Below, in pieces: positions 8,213 to 17,059 of a stretch of DNA of 64,000 bases; the stretch's first letter is position 1; every line of letters starts with the position of its first letter. The translations under genes were made by a program, and so were the position numbers. Under the pieces are notes generated by a model. It worked only from the letters and a program-made list of their open reading frames with translations, did not search any database and was not told the origin of the DNA. Source of the DNA: an uncultured Sphingomonadaceae bacterium (GTDB taxonomy: Bacteria; Pseudomonadota; Alphaproteobacteria; Sphingomonadales; Sphingomonadaceae); contig CANMQE010000001.1 in NCBI GenBank assembly GCA_947499975.1, forward strand, positions 868,001-932,000, in the 5' to 3' direction.

Positions 8213-9160
8213 TCAAACAGCCACAGGTGCGCGAAGGACTCCTTGCGGTTCGTAATCAACAGCCTCGAAATCGTCGAACCGATAGTCGAAAATTGTTGGC
8301 GGCACCCTTTTGAGAACAAGTTTCGGACTGCCCGCCGGTTCCCGCCGAAGCTGCTCGTCCACCAGATCCGCGTGATTGAGGTAGAGATGCGTATCGCCGC
8401 CGGTCCAGACCAGTTCGCCCGGCCTCAGCCCCGTCTGCGCTGCCATCATGCGTGTAAGCAAGGCCGCGCCGAACAGGTTGAACGGCAATCCCAGCGCCAC
8501 ATCGCAGCTGCGTTGATAAAGGAGGCAGTTCAGCTGGGCATTCTCACCACTGCCCGCCACATGAAACTGATAGGTTTTGTGGCATGGCGGCAGAGCCATG
8601 CGATCGAGTTCGGCCACATTCCAGCCTTCGATGATGTGCCGGCGGCTGCCCGGATTGGTCTTCAGGCTTTCCACCACCTGCGCAACCTGGTTGATGCCCG
8701 GCCCCTTCTGATAGCTTCCGTCCGGTCCGTATTCATAGGTGGGCCAGTCCACCCATTGCTTACCGTAAACGGGGCCAAGATCGCCCCAGTTCTTCGCAAA
8801 GGCCTCGTCCGCCAGAATGCGCGCTTCGAAATCCTTCTGGGTGATGTCCTCCCCACTCGCCTTGCGGTATTTCGCCAGCGGCCAGTCGGACCAGATCGTG
8901 ACCCCTTCGCGCAGCAGCGGGCGGATATTGGTATCGCCGGTTAGGAACCACAGCATTTCCTTGGCTGCCGCCTTCCAGAACACCCGCTTTGTGGTGAGCA
9001 ACGGCACCTTGTCTCCGCCAAGATCGAAACGCAGCATCGTGCCGAATACGGAGCGCGTGCCGACGCCGGTCCGGTCCATGCGCTTATCACCATGATTCCA
9101 GATATGGCGCATCAGATCGAGATATTGCCATTCGGGATGGCGCGGTGTGCTTGTGCTCAT
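8213..9160 (-). CDS. thyA: thymidylate synthase
   Basis: ThyA methylates dUMP to dTMP using methylene-tetrahydrofolate. The 315-aa protein has YLDLMRHIWNHGDKRMDRTGVGTRSVFG at its N-terminus (given here only as a descriptor of the dUMP-binding Arg region), the catalytic Cys in LPPCH, the folate contacts SCDVALGLPFNLF, and HLYLNH. It belongs to the longer ThyA type with an extra insert of about 50 residues around 90-140, compared with 264 aa in E. coli. The start at 9160 (MSTSTPRHPEWQYL) is chosen over an upstream non-ATG extension. Confidence 0.96.
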   Translation of the reverse strand: MSTSTPRHPEWQYLDLMRHIWNHGDKRMDRTGVGTRSVFGTMLRFDLGGDKVPLLTTKRVFWKAAAKEMLWFLTGDTNIRPLLREGVTIWSDWPLAKYRKASGEDITQKDFEARILADEAFAKNWGDLGPVYGKQWVDWPTYEYGPDGSYQKGPGINQVAQVVESLKTNPGSRRHIIEGWNVAELDRMALPPCHKTYQFHVAGSGENAQLNCLLYQRSCDVALGLPFNLFGAALLTRMMAAQTGLRPGELVWTGGDTHLYLNHADLVDEQLRREPAGSPKLVLKRVPPTIFDYRFDDFEAVDYEPQGVLRAPVAV

Positions 9161-9199
9161 GGCTTGCTCGCTACCACCGGCAAGCCGCATTCGCCAAGA

Positions 9200-10195
9200 T
9201 CAGACGCCGTGATATTCCCGGTACCATTTCACGAAGCGCGGCAGGCCGTCTGCTATGTCGGTCGTCGGCTTATATCCAAGATCGCTGCTGATCGCGTCGA
9301 TATCGGCAAAGGTGCGCGTCACGTCGCCGGGCTGCATCGGCTGCCAGTCGATCTTCGCTTTCGTTTCACACGCCTCCTCGAGAATACCGATCAAATCGGT
9401 CAGCTTCTCGGAGCGGTTGTTGCCGATATTGTAGACTGCGTGCGGCTTTTTCGATCCGCCGGCCTTTACCTCGCCGTCATCGGCAGGCGGGCTGTCGATC
9501 ACCGCCAGCACGCCAGCGATGATGTCGTCCACATGGGTGAAATCGCGCCACATCTCGCCTTTGTGGAACACCGGGATCGCCTCACCTGCCAGGATCTTGC
9601 GGGTAAATATCCAGTAGGCCATGTCCGGCCGCCCCCACGGGCCATAAACGGTAAAGAAGCGCAGACCCGTCAGCGGGATGCGGTAGAGATGGGCGTAGGT
9701 CTCGCTCATCAGTTCATCCGCTTTTTTCGTGGCGGCATACAGGCTGACGGGATGATCCGTGCGGTCGTCCACAGAGAACGGCACCTTGTCATTGCCGCCA
9801 TATACGCTGGAGGAACTGGCGTAGGCCATGTGCTCCACCTCGCGATGGCGCGCGATTTCCAGCATGTTGGCGTGACCCACCAGGTTGGACTGGATATAGG
9901 CAGCCGGATTTTCCAGCGAGTAACGCACGCCGGCTTGCGCGCCGAGATGGGCGATACGATCGATCTTCACACCATTCAGCGCGGTTTCGAGCGCCGCCAT
10001 GTCCGCGAAATCCAGCTCGTGAAAAGTGAAATCGCCCTTGCGCTCCTTCAACCGGGAAAGGCGCGCATGCTTCAATGCAGGATCGTAATAATCGTTGAGA
10101 TTATCGATGCCGATCACGGTATCCCCGCGCGACAACAGCTTTTCCGCCAGTGCCGCACCGATAAACCCTGCAACTCCGGTTACCAGAACCCGCAT
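9200..10195 (-). CDS. NAD-dependent epimerase, UDP-glucuronate 4-epimerase-like
   Basis: This is an extended SDR of 331 aa with the N-terminal NAD motif GVAGFIG, GIDNLNDYYD, the Ser at SSSSVYGG and the catalytic SLYAATKK (Tyr-X3-Lys). These features and the NDYYDP segment are typical of UDP-glucuronate 4-epimerases, which make UDP-galacturonate for surface polysaccharides. It stands 39 bp upstream of thyA on the same strand; no polysaccharide cluster surrounds it, although a priming sugar transferase lies at 19.4 kb. The exact sugar specificity cannot be read from the sequence. Confidence 0.85.
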   Translation of the reverse strand: MRVLVTGVAGFIGAALAEKLLSRGDTVIGIDNLNDYYDPALKHARLSRLKERKGDFTFHELDFADMAALETALNGVKIDRIAHLGAQAGVRYSLENPAAYIQSNLVGHANMLEIARHREVEHMAYASSSSVYGGNDKVPFSVDDRTDHPVSLYAATKKADELMSETYAHLYRIPLTGLRFFTVYGPWGRPDMAYWIFTRKILAGEAIPVFHKGEMWRDFTHVDDIIAGVLAVIDSPPADDGEVKAGGSKKPHAVYNIGNNRSEKLTDLIGILEEACETKAKIDWQPMQPGDVTRTFADIDAISSDLGYKPTTDIADGLPRFVKWYREYHGV

Positions 10196-10316
10196 GCGCA
10201 ACTACCCCCTTGAATGCCCGGCCGAATGACAAGGCCTGATGGCAGGGGCGCCCGCTTTTCGCAACGCAGGAAAGCAAGTGGTGCCAGGAAGGTGCAGAAT
10301 AGGCCCAAGGTGGCGC

Positions 10317-10345
10317 TTGCAAGCGACAAACTCTCCCCCTATAGG
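10317..10345 (+). promoter_or_regulatory. promoter of tRNA-Pro
   Basis: TTGCAA (10317-10322) and TATAGG (10340-10345) are separated by 17 bp, placing the start of transcription about 37 nt before the tRNA. Both hexamers match the sigma70 consensus at four or five of six positions. Confidence 0.55.
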
Positions 10346-10388
10346 GCCGCCTCTGCCTCGCGGGGGTTCGCCCTCGCCAAGCACCGGT

Positions 10389-10465
10389 CGGGGAGTAGCT
10401 CAGCCTGGTAGAGCACTGTCTTCGGGAGGCAGGGGCCGGAGGTTCGAATCCTCTCTCCCCGACCA
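10389..10465 (+). tRNA. tRNA-Pro (CGG)
   Basis: This is a 77-nt cloverleaf with encoded CCA. The acceptor is CGGGGAG/CTCCCCG with discriminator A. The D arm is GCTC/GAGC, the anticodon stem CTGTC/GGCAG with loop TTCGGGA (anticodon CGG, reading CCG), and the T arm GGAGG-TTCGAAT-CCTCT. Confidence 0.97.
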
Positions 10466-11016
10466 ATTCTACCATTTTTGCACAGCGCCGGAGCGAAACT
10501 CTCCATGAGGGATTGCGCTTTGCAAACCAGCGCCATCCGTTTCTATCGTGGTGTCGAAATAGCCGGAGAGACGGTCGGTCTGCTATCGCTTTACTGGGCT
10601 GAGATTTGCGCATGGAGCGGCCAAACGTTGGCGATCCGTCGCCCCATAAGACTGACTGCGCGCCAGTCCCTAGGTTTGATACTCACGGACCCTCTCGCCT
10701 TGTGCCTGCTGGTGGCGCCTGCCGGACCCAGCTCCGCACCATTGCTGACAGCTTTTTCACTGCCACATCTGTGGTGTTGGTTACCGGCCTGATCATGGCC
10801 GACACGTCCGTCTTCCCGAACGACAAACCGGTGGTGTCGGCGGGATCTCGGGTGTCGCGCGCTTTCCAGCGATCCAGCGTCAGCACGGGGTGCGATCGTC
10901 GCGCCCCCACTTTGCCGCGATCCCGCTTCGAAACGGGCAGACAGATGCCCTCCCCCCTTGTAATCGAACCGCAACATCGCCATTGGGGCAACGCTGCTTG
11001 TTACAAACGGAAATCG
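10466..11016. other. 551-bp region without a recognisable gene, before purF
   Basis: Open frames exist on both strands but none has a family motif, a good ribosome site and plausible composition together. The frame continuous with purF is open back to about 10606, but its translation (Arg/Ser/Pro-rich, no motif) looks non-coding. No clear tRNA-end repeat that would mark an integration site was found. It may hold the purF promoter and leader. Confidence 0.4.
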
Positions 11017-12492
11017 ATGAATTTCACCCATCCCTTTTTGAACGGTGACGGTGACGACAAACTGCACGAAGAGTGCGGTGTGTTCGGCATCATCGGCGGG
11101 TCTGACGCTGCCGCCGCCTGCGCGCTGGGCCTCCACGCCCTGCAACATCGCGGGCAGGAAGCTGTCGGCATAACCAGTTTTGACGGGGCGGAATTCTATA
11201 CCCGCCGCGGGCTTGGCCACGTTGCGGACAATTTCTCTTCCGAGGAATCGATTGCCGAACTGCCGGGCCACATGGCTGGCGGGCACGTGCGCTATTCCAC
11301 CACCGGTGGCGCTGGCATGCGCAACATCCAGCCGCTCTATGCCGATCTTGCCAGCGGCGGTTTTTCCGTGGCGCACAACGGCAATATCTCCAACGCCATG
11401 AAGCTGCGCCAGGAACTGGTGAGCAAGGGCGCGATCTTCCAGTCCACCTCCGATACCGAGGTGATCATCCACCTGGTTGCCACAAGCCGCTATCCCACCA
11501 TGCGCGACAAGCTGGTGGATGCCCTGCGCCTTGTGGAGGGGGCCTACGCTCTGGTGGTGATGACGCCCAAGGGCATGGCCGCCTGCCGCGATCCCATGGG
11601 CATCCGCCCCTTGGTGATGGGCAAGCTTGGCGATGCGGTGGTTTTCGCCAGCGAAACCGTGGCGCTGGACGTGGTGGGTGCAGAGTTCGTTCGCCAAGTT
11701 GATCCTGGCGAACTGATCGAGGTGGATTTCGACGGCACGATCCAGTCGTATCGCCCTTTTGGCGAAACCCGTCCCCGTCCCTGCATTTTCGAGCACGTCT
11801 ATTTCAGCAGGCCCGACTCCATCTTCAACAAGCGCAGCGTTTACGAAAGCCGCAAGAACATCGGTGCCGAACTCGCGCGCGAGATGCCCTGCGATGCCGA
11901 TCTGGTGGTGCCGGTGCCCGACAGCGGCGTGCCTGCCGCCATCGGCTATGCGCAGGAAAGCGGCATTCCGTTCGAACTGGGCATCATCCGTTCGCATTAC
12001 GTAGGCCGTACGTTCATCCAGCCGTCTGACGGCGCGCGGCATGCGGGCGTAAAGCGCAAGCACAATGCCAACCGCCTGCTGGTGGAAGGCAAGCGCATCG
12101 TACTGATTGACGATTCGATCGTGCGCGGCACCACCAGCCTGAAAATTGTGCAGATGATGCGCGATGCCGGCGCTGCAGAGGTGCACTTCCGGGTAGCCAG
12201 CCCGCCTACCGGATATGGTTGTTACTACGGCGTCGATACGCCCGAACGATCGAAACTGCTGGCTGGCCGGATGGATCTGAAAGCGATGCAGGAGTTCATC
12301 CAGGCAGACAGCCTGGCATTCGTCTCGATCGACGGGCTGTATCGGGCCGTGGGTCTGGATGGCCGTGACAGTTCCTGTCCGCAGTATTGCGATGCCTGCT
12401 TTACCGGCGAATACCCCACTCCGCTGACGGACCTTGCCGGCAAGAAGGACGAGGACGCGCAGCTGTCTCTCCCTGTAAACAAGGTCGCCTGA
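11017..12492 (+). CDS. purF: amidophosphoribosyltransferase
   Basis: PurF catalyses the first step of de novo purine synthesis, making phosphoribosylamine from PRPP and glutamine. The 491-aa product has a 19-residue propeptide before the N-terminal nucleophile Cys20 (EECGVFGI), HRGQEA and the PRPP loop VLIDDSIVRGTTS. Cysteines matching the 4Fe-4S type of the Bacillus enzyme are visible (RPCIFEHVYFSRPDS and YCDACFTGEYPT). The start at 11017 is chosen because it gives the short processed propeptide of this class. The next gene starts right after the stop, indicating an operon with the SDR. Confidence 0.96.
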   Translation: MNFTHPFLNGDGDDKLHEECGVFGIIGGSDAAAACALGLHALQHRGQEAVGITSFDGAEFYTRRGLGHVADNFSSEESIAELPGHMAGGHVRYSTTGGAGMRNIQPLYADLASGGFSVAHNGNISNAMKLRQELVSKGAIFQSTSDTEVIIHLVATSRYPTMRDKLVDALRLVEGAYALVVMTPKGMAACRDPMGIRPLVMGKLGDAVVFASETVALDVVGAEFVRQVDPGELIEVDFDGTIQSYRPFGETRPRPCIFEHVYFSRPDSIFNKRSVYESRKNIGAELAREMPCDADLVVPVPDSGVPAAIGYAQESGIPFELGIIRSHYVGRTFIQPSDGARHAGVKRKHNANRLLVEGKRIVLIDDSIVRGTTSLKIVQMMRDAGAAEVHFRVASPPTGYGCYYGVDTPERSKLLAGRMDLKAMQEFIQADSLAFVSIDGLYRAVGLDGRDSSCPQYCDACFTGEYPTPLTDLAGKKDEDAQLSLPVNKVA

Positions 12493-13224
12493 ATGACTGA
12501 TACGACGCCGGAAAAGCCCCTCGACGGGAAGATCGCGCTAGTTACGGGCGCCAGCCGCGGGATCGGTGCCGCCATTGCCAAATCGCTCGCCGCGAAGGGC
12601 GCGCATGTCGTGCTTACCGCGCGCAAGGTGAAGGATCTCGAAGGTGTTGAGGACGAGATCCATGACGCCGACGGCACATCCACCATCGCGCCACTGGATC
12701 TGACCGACGGAGAAAGCATCGGCAGGCTTGCTCAAGCCATTGCGGAACGGTGGGACAAGCTCGATATCCTGGTGATCTGCGCCGCGCAGATGCCCTCGCT
12801 TACGCCTGTTACCCAGATCGAGGGCAAGCAGTTCAACCAGGCGCTGACGCTGAATGTGCTTGCCACGCAGGCGCTGCTGGCCGCGTTCGATCCCCTGCTG
12901 AAGCGTGCCGAAGGTGGCCGCATCATCGGTCTTACCAGCTCCGTGGGTGCAGAACCGCGCCCGTTCTGGGGTGCTTACGGCGCAACGAAGGCCGCGTTCG
13001 ACAATTTGCTGGAATCGCACGCGAAGGAAGTCGAACGAATTTCGGAAACGCGCGTTGCCATTATCGATCCGGGCGCCACGCGAACCGATATGCGCGCCCG
13101 CGCCTATCCCGGCGAGGATCCCGATACGGTAAAGCCGCCCAAGGTGGTGGGTGACGCGATTGCCGATTTGCTGATCGCTGACTTCGCGAATTTGCACCGT
13201 GAACGCGTGGAAACGCCGCGTTAA
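12493..13224 (+). CDS. SDR-family oxidoreductase (downstream of purF)
   Basis: This classical short-chain dehydrogenase of 243 aa has the cofactor motif TGASRGIGAA and a strand/loop reading ICAAQ in place of the usual NNAG. It also has the active-site region LTSSVG with YGATKAA (Tyr-X3-Lys), and DPGATRTDM. The substrate is unknown. It abuts purF with zero spacing, so it is cotranscribed, although no purine role is apparent. The missing NNAG is a mild departure from the family norm. Confidence 0.85.
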   Translation: MTDTTPEKPLDGKIALVTGASRGIGAAIAKSLAAKGAHVVLTARKVKDLEGVEDEIHDADGTSTIAPLDLTDGESIGRLAQAIAERWDKLDILVICAAQMPSLTPVTQIEGKQFNQALTLNVLATQALLAAFDPLLKRAEGGRIIGLTSSVGAEPRPFWGAYGATKAAFDNLLESHAKEVERISETRVAIIDPGATRTDMRARAYPGEDPDTVKPPKVVGDAIADLLIADFANLHRERVETPR

Positions 13225-13330
13225 CCACGCAAATTAGCTGGCTGTTAAGCAGGCTCCGACATGCTGCGCAAAGCAAGGCTCCTGATGCGGGCCTTCCTTT
13301 TCAACGCGAGATGACGGGAACTTTGCCGCG

Positions 13331-13675
13331 ATGAGCATGCAGAACACCATGGGCCGCTACGATGTTGCCGCACAGGAAGATCGCAGTGCACCGCGCACAC
13401 GGATCATGATCCCTGCACAATTGCGTGGATCGGGCATGCGCGCTTTCCAGACGGTCGTGAACGATCTCTCGCTGTCAGGCTTCTCTGCCACCGCGCTCAA
13501 CCGGATGCATCCCGGTTCGGTCTGCTGGCTTACGCTGCCGGGTCTCGAATCGCTGCAAGCCGAAGTCGTCTGGTGGGAAAACGGCCAGGCTGGCTGCGCC
13601 TTCACCAACCTGCTTTCCCCCATCGTGCACGATAACATTCTTGCGCGCTATCGCGGCGATGGTTCGAGCCTCTAG
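13331..13675 (+). CDS. PilZ-domain protein 1
   Basis: This stand-alone PilZ protein of 114 aa would bind c-di-GMP. It shows the RxxxR motif (RSAPR) near residue 18 followed by the beta strand ITIPAQLR-like segment, then DLSLSG matching (D/N)xSxxG, and a hydrophobic barrel continuing to WWENGQAGCAF. No effector domain is fused. It is one of three small PilZ proteins in the window; the target is unknown. Confidence 0.82.
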   Translation: MSMQNTMGRYDVAAQEDRSAPRTRIMIPAQLRGSGMRAFQTVVNDLSLSGFSATALNRMHPGSVCWLTLPGLESLQAEVVWWENGQAGCAFTNLLSPIVHDNILARYRGDGSSL

Positions 13676-13678
13676 GGC

Positions 13679-14482
13679 TCATCCCAGCCAGTGTTGCCTG
13701 TTTGATGCGTGACGCAGCTCCACGACGAGAGCTGCCAGCACCAGGCCGCCTGCAAGAAGCGTAGCATAGGCAACCGGCATCTCGGCCTGTCCGCCCTGCG
13801 CGTAAATCGCCACCAGCGCCCAGATGAATACGCCGGCATAGATAGGGTTGCCGCGCCCTCGCCCCACGGCGAGCAAGGCGATGAAACCGCCGACCACCAG
13901 CACGCCAGCAGCCAGCCACGCGCTATCAGCTCCGAACTCTATGCCATAGAACTTCAGCATCGCTGCGATGTTCACGATGGTTGCCACCGTGAGCCATGCC
14001 GCCAGCGCGCTTAGCGGCAGCATGACCAGCCAGCGTTCCGATGTCTTGAAGTTCCTGTCGACCAGCACAAGGATCCGGTACACGGCGAGGATGCATATCA
14101 GCGCTCCCACGATGATGATTGCCGAGATGATCGTCAGCGCGTTCAACTGCGTATAGATCGCCCATAGACCGTTGCCGGCGAAGGCTCCGGCGGCAGGCCA
14201 TGCGATGCGGTCCAGCAGGGCGCTGTGCCTTTGCAGGGGCAGCGCTTGATAGATGGCGAAGAGCACCGATCCAGCAAACAGCGGCCCCCAGATGGCAAAG
14301 GCCCAGCCCGCTGGCGTGATCAGCGTTCGCGTAGCGTCCGACCGGCTGCCGATATCCTCTCCGATCCCGAAACTGGGAAGGAAGGTTGCGCCGATCTGGA
14401 AAATTACTGCGAGGATTACTGCGAGACGTTGATTGCCACTGCGCGGGCTACGCGTCCGCTGGGGAGATGCACCTAGTGTCAT
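13679..14482 (-). CDS. TspO/MBR-like multi-pass membrane protein
   Basis: The 267-aa product has a basic N-terminus followed by about seven or eight hydrophobic segments. The stretch ITPAGWAFAIWGPLF near residue 60 is the signature of bacterial TspO/MBR-related tryptophan-rich proteins. The role (porphyrin or tetrapyrrole binding in the family) is not certain for this long variant. ATG at 14482 is preferred over a GTG two codons upstream. It is convergent with the PilZ gene, with 3 bp between the stops. Confidence 0.68.
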   Translation of the reverse strand: MTLGASPQRTRSPRSGNQRLAVILAVIFQIGATFLPSFGIGEDIGSRSDATRTLITPAGWAFAIWGPLFAGSVLFAIYQALPLQRHSALLDRIAWPAAGAFAGNGLWAIYTQLNALTIISAIIIVGALICILAVYRILVLVDRNFKTSERWLVMLPLSALAAWLTVATIVNIAAMLKFYGIEFGADSAWLAAGVLVVGGFIALLAVGRGRGNPIYAGVFIWALVAIYAQGGQAEMPVAYATLLAGGLVLAALVVELRHASNRQHWLG

Positions 14483-14539
14483 GCGCACAAAACGGCAGGT
14501 GATTGCGCCAGTTCCCGCAGGTAGCCGTAGCGCGGCGCT

Positions 14540-15784
14540 TTACTGCACCATGGGTTCTGCCGGGGCACCAACCACTTCTCCTTCCTCGCCGCGCCGCACG
14601 TCGATAGCGCGCTGCACGGCTGCGTAAAAACGGTTGCGCTCATCGCCCGCTCCATCGTTGCCCGTGGACTGCCGCCAGTTTGAATTGGTGGCGATCACAA
14701 GCTGGCGTTCGGGGTCCACGAAGATGCCCTGGCCAAACAGGCCGCTGGCCGCATAGGCATCGCCCGGATAGGTCCACCACTGGTATCCATACCCCCGGCC
14801 GAAGCGCCCGGTCTGGAAAGCGGGTTCTGCCGCCTCCTCAAACCAGCCTTCCGGCACCACGCGCTCTCCACCGGCCACGCCGCCACCGATTGCAAACAGA
14901 CCAAAACGGGCAAAATCGCGGGTGCTGGCCTGGATGCAGCAGCCGGAGATCTCGCTACCGCTGTTGGACAGGAGCCAGGTGGCATCCTGCTCCATCCCGA
15001 ACGGCGCCCAGACTTTCTCGGAGAGGTAATCAGCCAGGTTCTTCCCGGTCGCTTCGCGCACCAGCACGCCGATGAGATTGGTTTCGCCGGTATTGTATTG
15101 CCAGCGGGTGCCGGGCTCGGCCTCGCGGGGCAATTGGCGCATGTAATCGACGAGCGAATCGACGCCCTCCTCGCTCGATTCGTGTTCTGCAAACACGGCG
15201 ACATCGCTTTGTGGGTCGGAATAGTTCTCGTTCCATTTCACGCCGCTGCTCATGGTCAGCAACTGGCGAACGGTCACGTCATCATAGGCAGACCCGCGCA
15301 TCGCTGGCAGATACTTGCTGACAGGGTCATCAAGGCTCTCGATATCGCCATCCATCAGTGCTGCGCCCACCAGGGTGGAAGTCAGGCTCTTGGCGACCGA
15401 GAAACTGGTCCATTTTCCATCCGCGCTGAAATCCAGGCCGTAACGTTCCAGCACGACCTTCCCATCATGCAACACCACCACGCCGGCCGCGTTCTGGCGT
15501 TGCATGAAGGCGTCCATATCGAAACTGCCGAGATCCAGCGGCTCTCCGTCAGGCAAGGGATAGGTGGCATCGCCCGCCTCGATCACGCGCGCTTCGGCGA
15601 GGGCGGGGAAGGCATCGAGAGCGCGGAAGGCCGCGTTTCGCGTATCTTCCGGCCAGATAAGGACATCGCGATCCGTCGGCATGTTGGCCAGGACCTGGCG
15701 CTGCTCCTTGTCGAGGGAGAGCCAGAAAATACCGCCTGCCACCACCAGCACTGCGAGAAGGCCGAAAATCCATTTCTTCATCAT
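14540..15784 (-). CDS. serine hydrolase, beta-lactamase class C / penicillin-binding-like
   Basis: This secreted or membrane-anchored hydrolase of 414 aa has an N-terminal hydrophobic helix (residues 4-22). The nucleophile is in SVAK (Ser129, Lys132), the second motif is YNTGE (Tyr-X-Thr), and GQGIF sits near residue 360 in place of the KTG/HXG box. These features match the family of esterases and peptidases related to class C beta-lactamases; activity on beta-lactams should not be assumed. The ATG overlaps the stop of cfa, so it is the downstream partner of cfa. ATG at 15784 is chosen because it begins the signal anchor. Confidence 0.87.
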   Translation of the reverse strand: MMKKWIFGLLAVLVVAGGIFWLSLDKEQRQVLANMPTDRDVLIWPEDTRNAAFRALDAFPALAEARVIEAGDATYPLPDGEPLDLGSFDMDAFMQRQNAAGVVVLHDGKVVLERYGLDFSADGKWTSFSVAKSLTSTLVGAALMDGDIESLDDPVSKYLPAMRGSAYDDVTVRQLLTMSSGVKWNENYSDPQSDVAVFAEHESSEEGVDSLVDYMRQLPREAEPGTRWQYNTGETNLIGVLVREATGKNLADYLSEKVWAPFGMEQDATWLLSNSGSEISGCCIQASTRDFARFGLFAIGGGVAGGERVVPEGWFEEAAEPAFQTGRFGRGYGYQWWTYPGDAYAASGLFGQGIFVDPERQLVIATNSNWRQSTGNDGAGDERNRFYAAVQRAIDVRRGEEGEVVGAPAEPMVQ

Positions 15785-17016
15785 GCATCCTTCACCAGCG
15801 TGACGTGGTGCACATCGATCCCGCCACCGCGAAAACCACCTTCGCAATACATCAGATAGTATCGCCACAACTCGCGGAAACGCTCGTCAAAACCGGGAGG
15901 TAAAGCACCGCTCTTGTGCGCATCCTCGAACCGTTCGCGCCAGCATTTCAACGTTTCTGCGTAGTCTTTTCCAAAATCGCGCTGATCGCTCCAGCGAAGG
16001 CCGCGTTCCAGCGCCAGCCTGCGAAACTCGCTGGTACGGATCAGCATTCCGCCGGGAAACACATAGGCCTGAATGAAATCGGCGCTTGCGGCGTAAGCGT
16101 CGAAGATCGGCTCCGCGATAGAGATATACTGGATGGCCGCGCGTCCGCCGGGTTTCAGGTTGCGCGCGATGCAGTCCATGAAATCAGGCCAGTATTCGCG
16201 CCCCAGTGCTTCCACCATTTCCACGCTCACGATCGCGTCGAACTGGCCGTCCACGTCGCGGTAATCGCGCTTCTCGAAAGTCGGCCCGGCGTAATGCGAC
16301 CGCGCCCAGTCCAACTGGCTGTCGGAAATGCTGATGGCAGTGACATCGCGGCCCGTTTCGGCAAGATGATTGGCCAAGGAGCCCCAGCCGCATCCGATTT
16401 CCAGCACCGTGCCAGCCCTGCCGATCCGCCTGGAAAGCGCGTCCCACTTGCGGTGCTGCGCAGGTTCCAGGCCATCATCGGCAAACCATTTCCCGCTGGA
16501 ATAGGTCATCGTGGGGTCCAGCCAACTGGCGTAGAAATCATTACCCAGATCATAGTGGGCGTGAATGTTCTTTTCCGCGCCTTCCCGCGTGTTGCGCTTC
16601 AGCGCGTGCATCGCCTTGGCCACAAGGCGCCACGGCCCCTTGGCGCGCGCCGTGTCGCCCAGCGTTACCGCATTGTCCATGAACAAAGCGAACAGCGATA
16701 CAGGGTCAGAACTGGTCCACTCGCCCGCTTCCCACGCCTGATACCAGCCAACCGATCCGCCGGTGGCCAGGCGCACCAGCGCGCGCCAGTCATGCAGCGT
16801 CACCTCGCATTCGAAACCCGGCGCGTTTCCGCCCAGTGTGCGCCGCGTACCGTCGGGAAGTATCCCGCGGATCTTACCCCTTGCGAGGCCAGCGTCGATC
16901 GAATCCAGAATACGGGAGACAGCCGGTGCGAAAATGCGAGCAAGCGCGCCCGGCCTGCGACCGAAACGCTCACCGCTTTCCAGCAGCATGTCTCCCCTTA
17001 CGTTCCCCTCGTTCAT
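15781..17016 (-). CDS. cfa: cyclopropane-fatty-acyl-phospholipid synthase family methyltransferase
   Basis: The 411-aa enzyme uses S-adenosylmethionine to add a methylene bridge to unsaturated fatty acyl chains in membrane lipids. Motifs are HYDLGNDFYASWLD, the SAM loop VLEIGCGWGSLANHLAE, ITAISISDSQ and VSVEMVEALG near residue 270, and the C-terminal YYLMYCEGGFRGG. It overlaps the serine hydrolase by four bases. Length is in the usual 380-420 range. Confidence 0.93.
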   Translation of the reverse strand: MNEGNVRGDMLLESGERFGRRPGALARIFAPAVSRILDSIDAGLARGKIRGILPDGTRRTLGGNAPGFECEVTLHDWRALVRLATGGSVGWYQAWEAGEWTSSDPVSLFALFMDNAVTLGDTARAKGPWRLVAKAMHALKRNTREGAEKNIHAHYDLGNDFYASWLDPTMTYSSGKWFADDGLEPAQHRKWDALSRRIGRAGTVLEIGCGWGSLANHLAETGRDVTAISISDSQLDWARSHYAGPTFEKRDYRDVDGQFDAIVSVEMVEALGREYWPDFMDCIARNLKPGGRAAIQYISIAEPIFDAYAASADFIQAYVFPGGMLIRTSEFRRLALERGLRWSDQRDFGKDYAETLKCWRERFEDAHKSGALPPGFDERFRELWRYYLMYCEGGFRGGGIDVHHVTLVKDA

Positions 17017-17059
17017 GCGGCGCGTTATGGCGAGGTCGCGTCCTCATCTCAAGACGCTG

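Noticed and set aside
10606..11016. N-terminal extension of purF back to 10606
   Set aside because: It would place a 137-residue Arg/Ser-rich tail before the catalytic Cys20; purF needs a short propeptide.
10591..12186. 531-codon minus-strand frame opposite purF
   Set aside because: PurF motifs are intact on the plus strand over its whole length; the antisense translation is His/Ala-rich without known domains.
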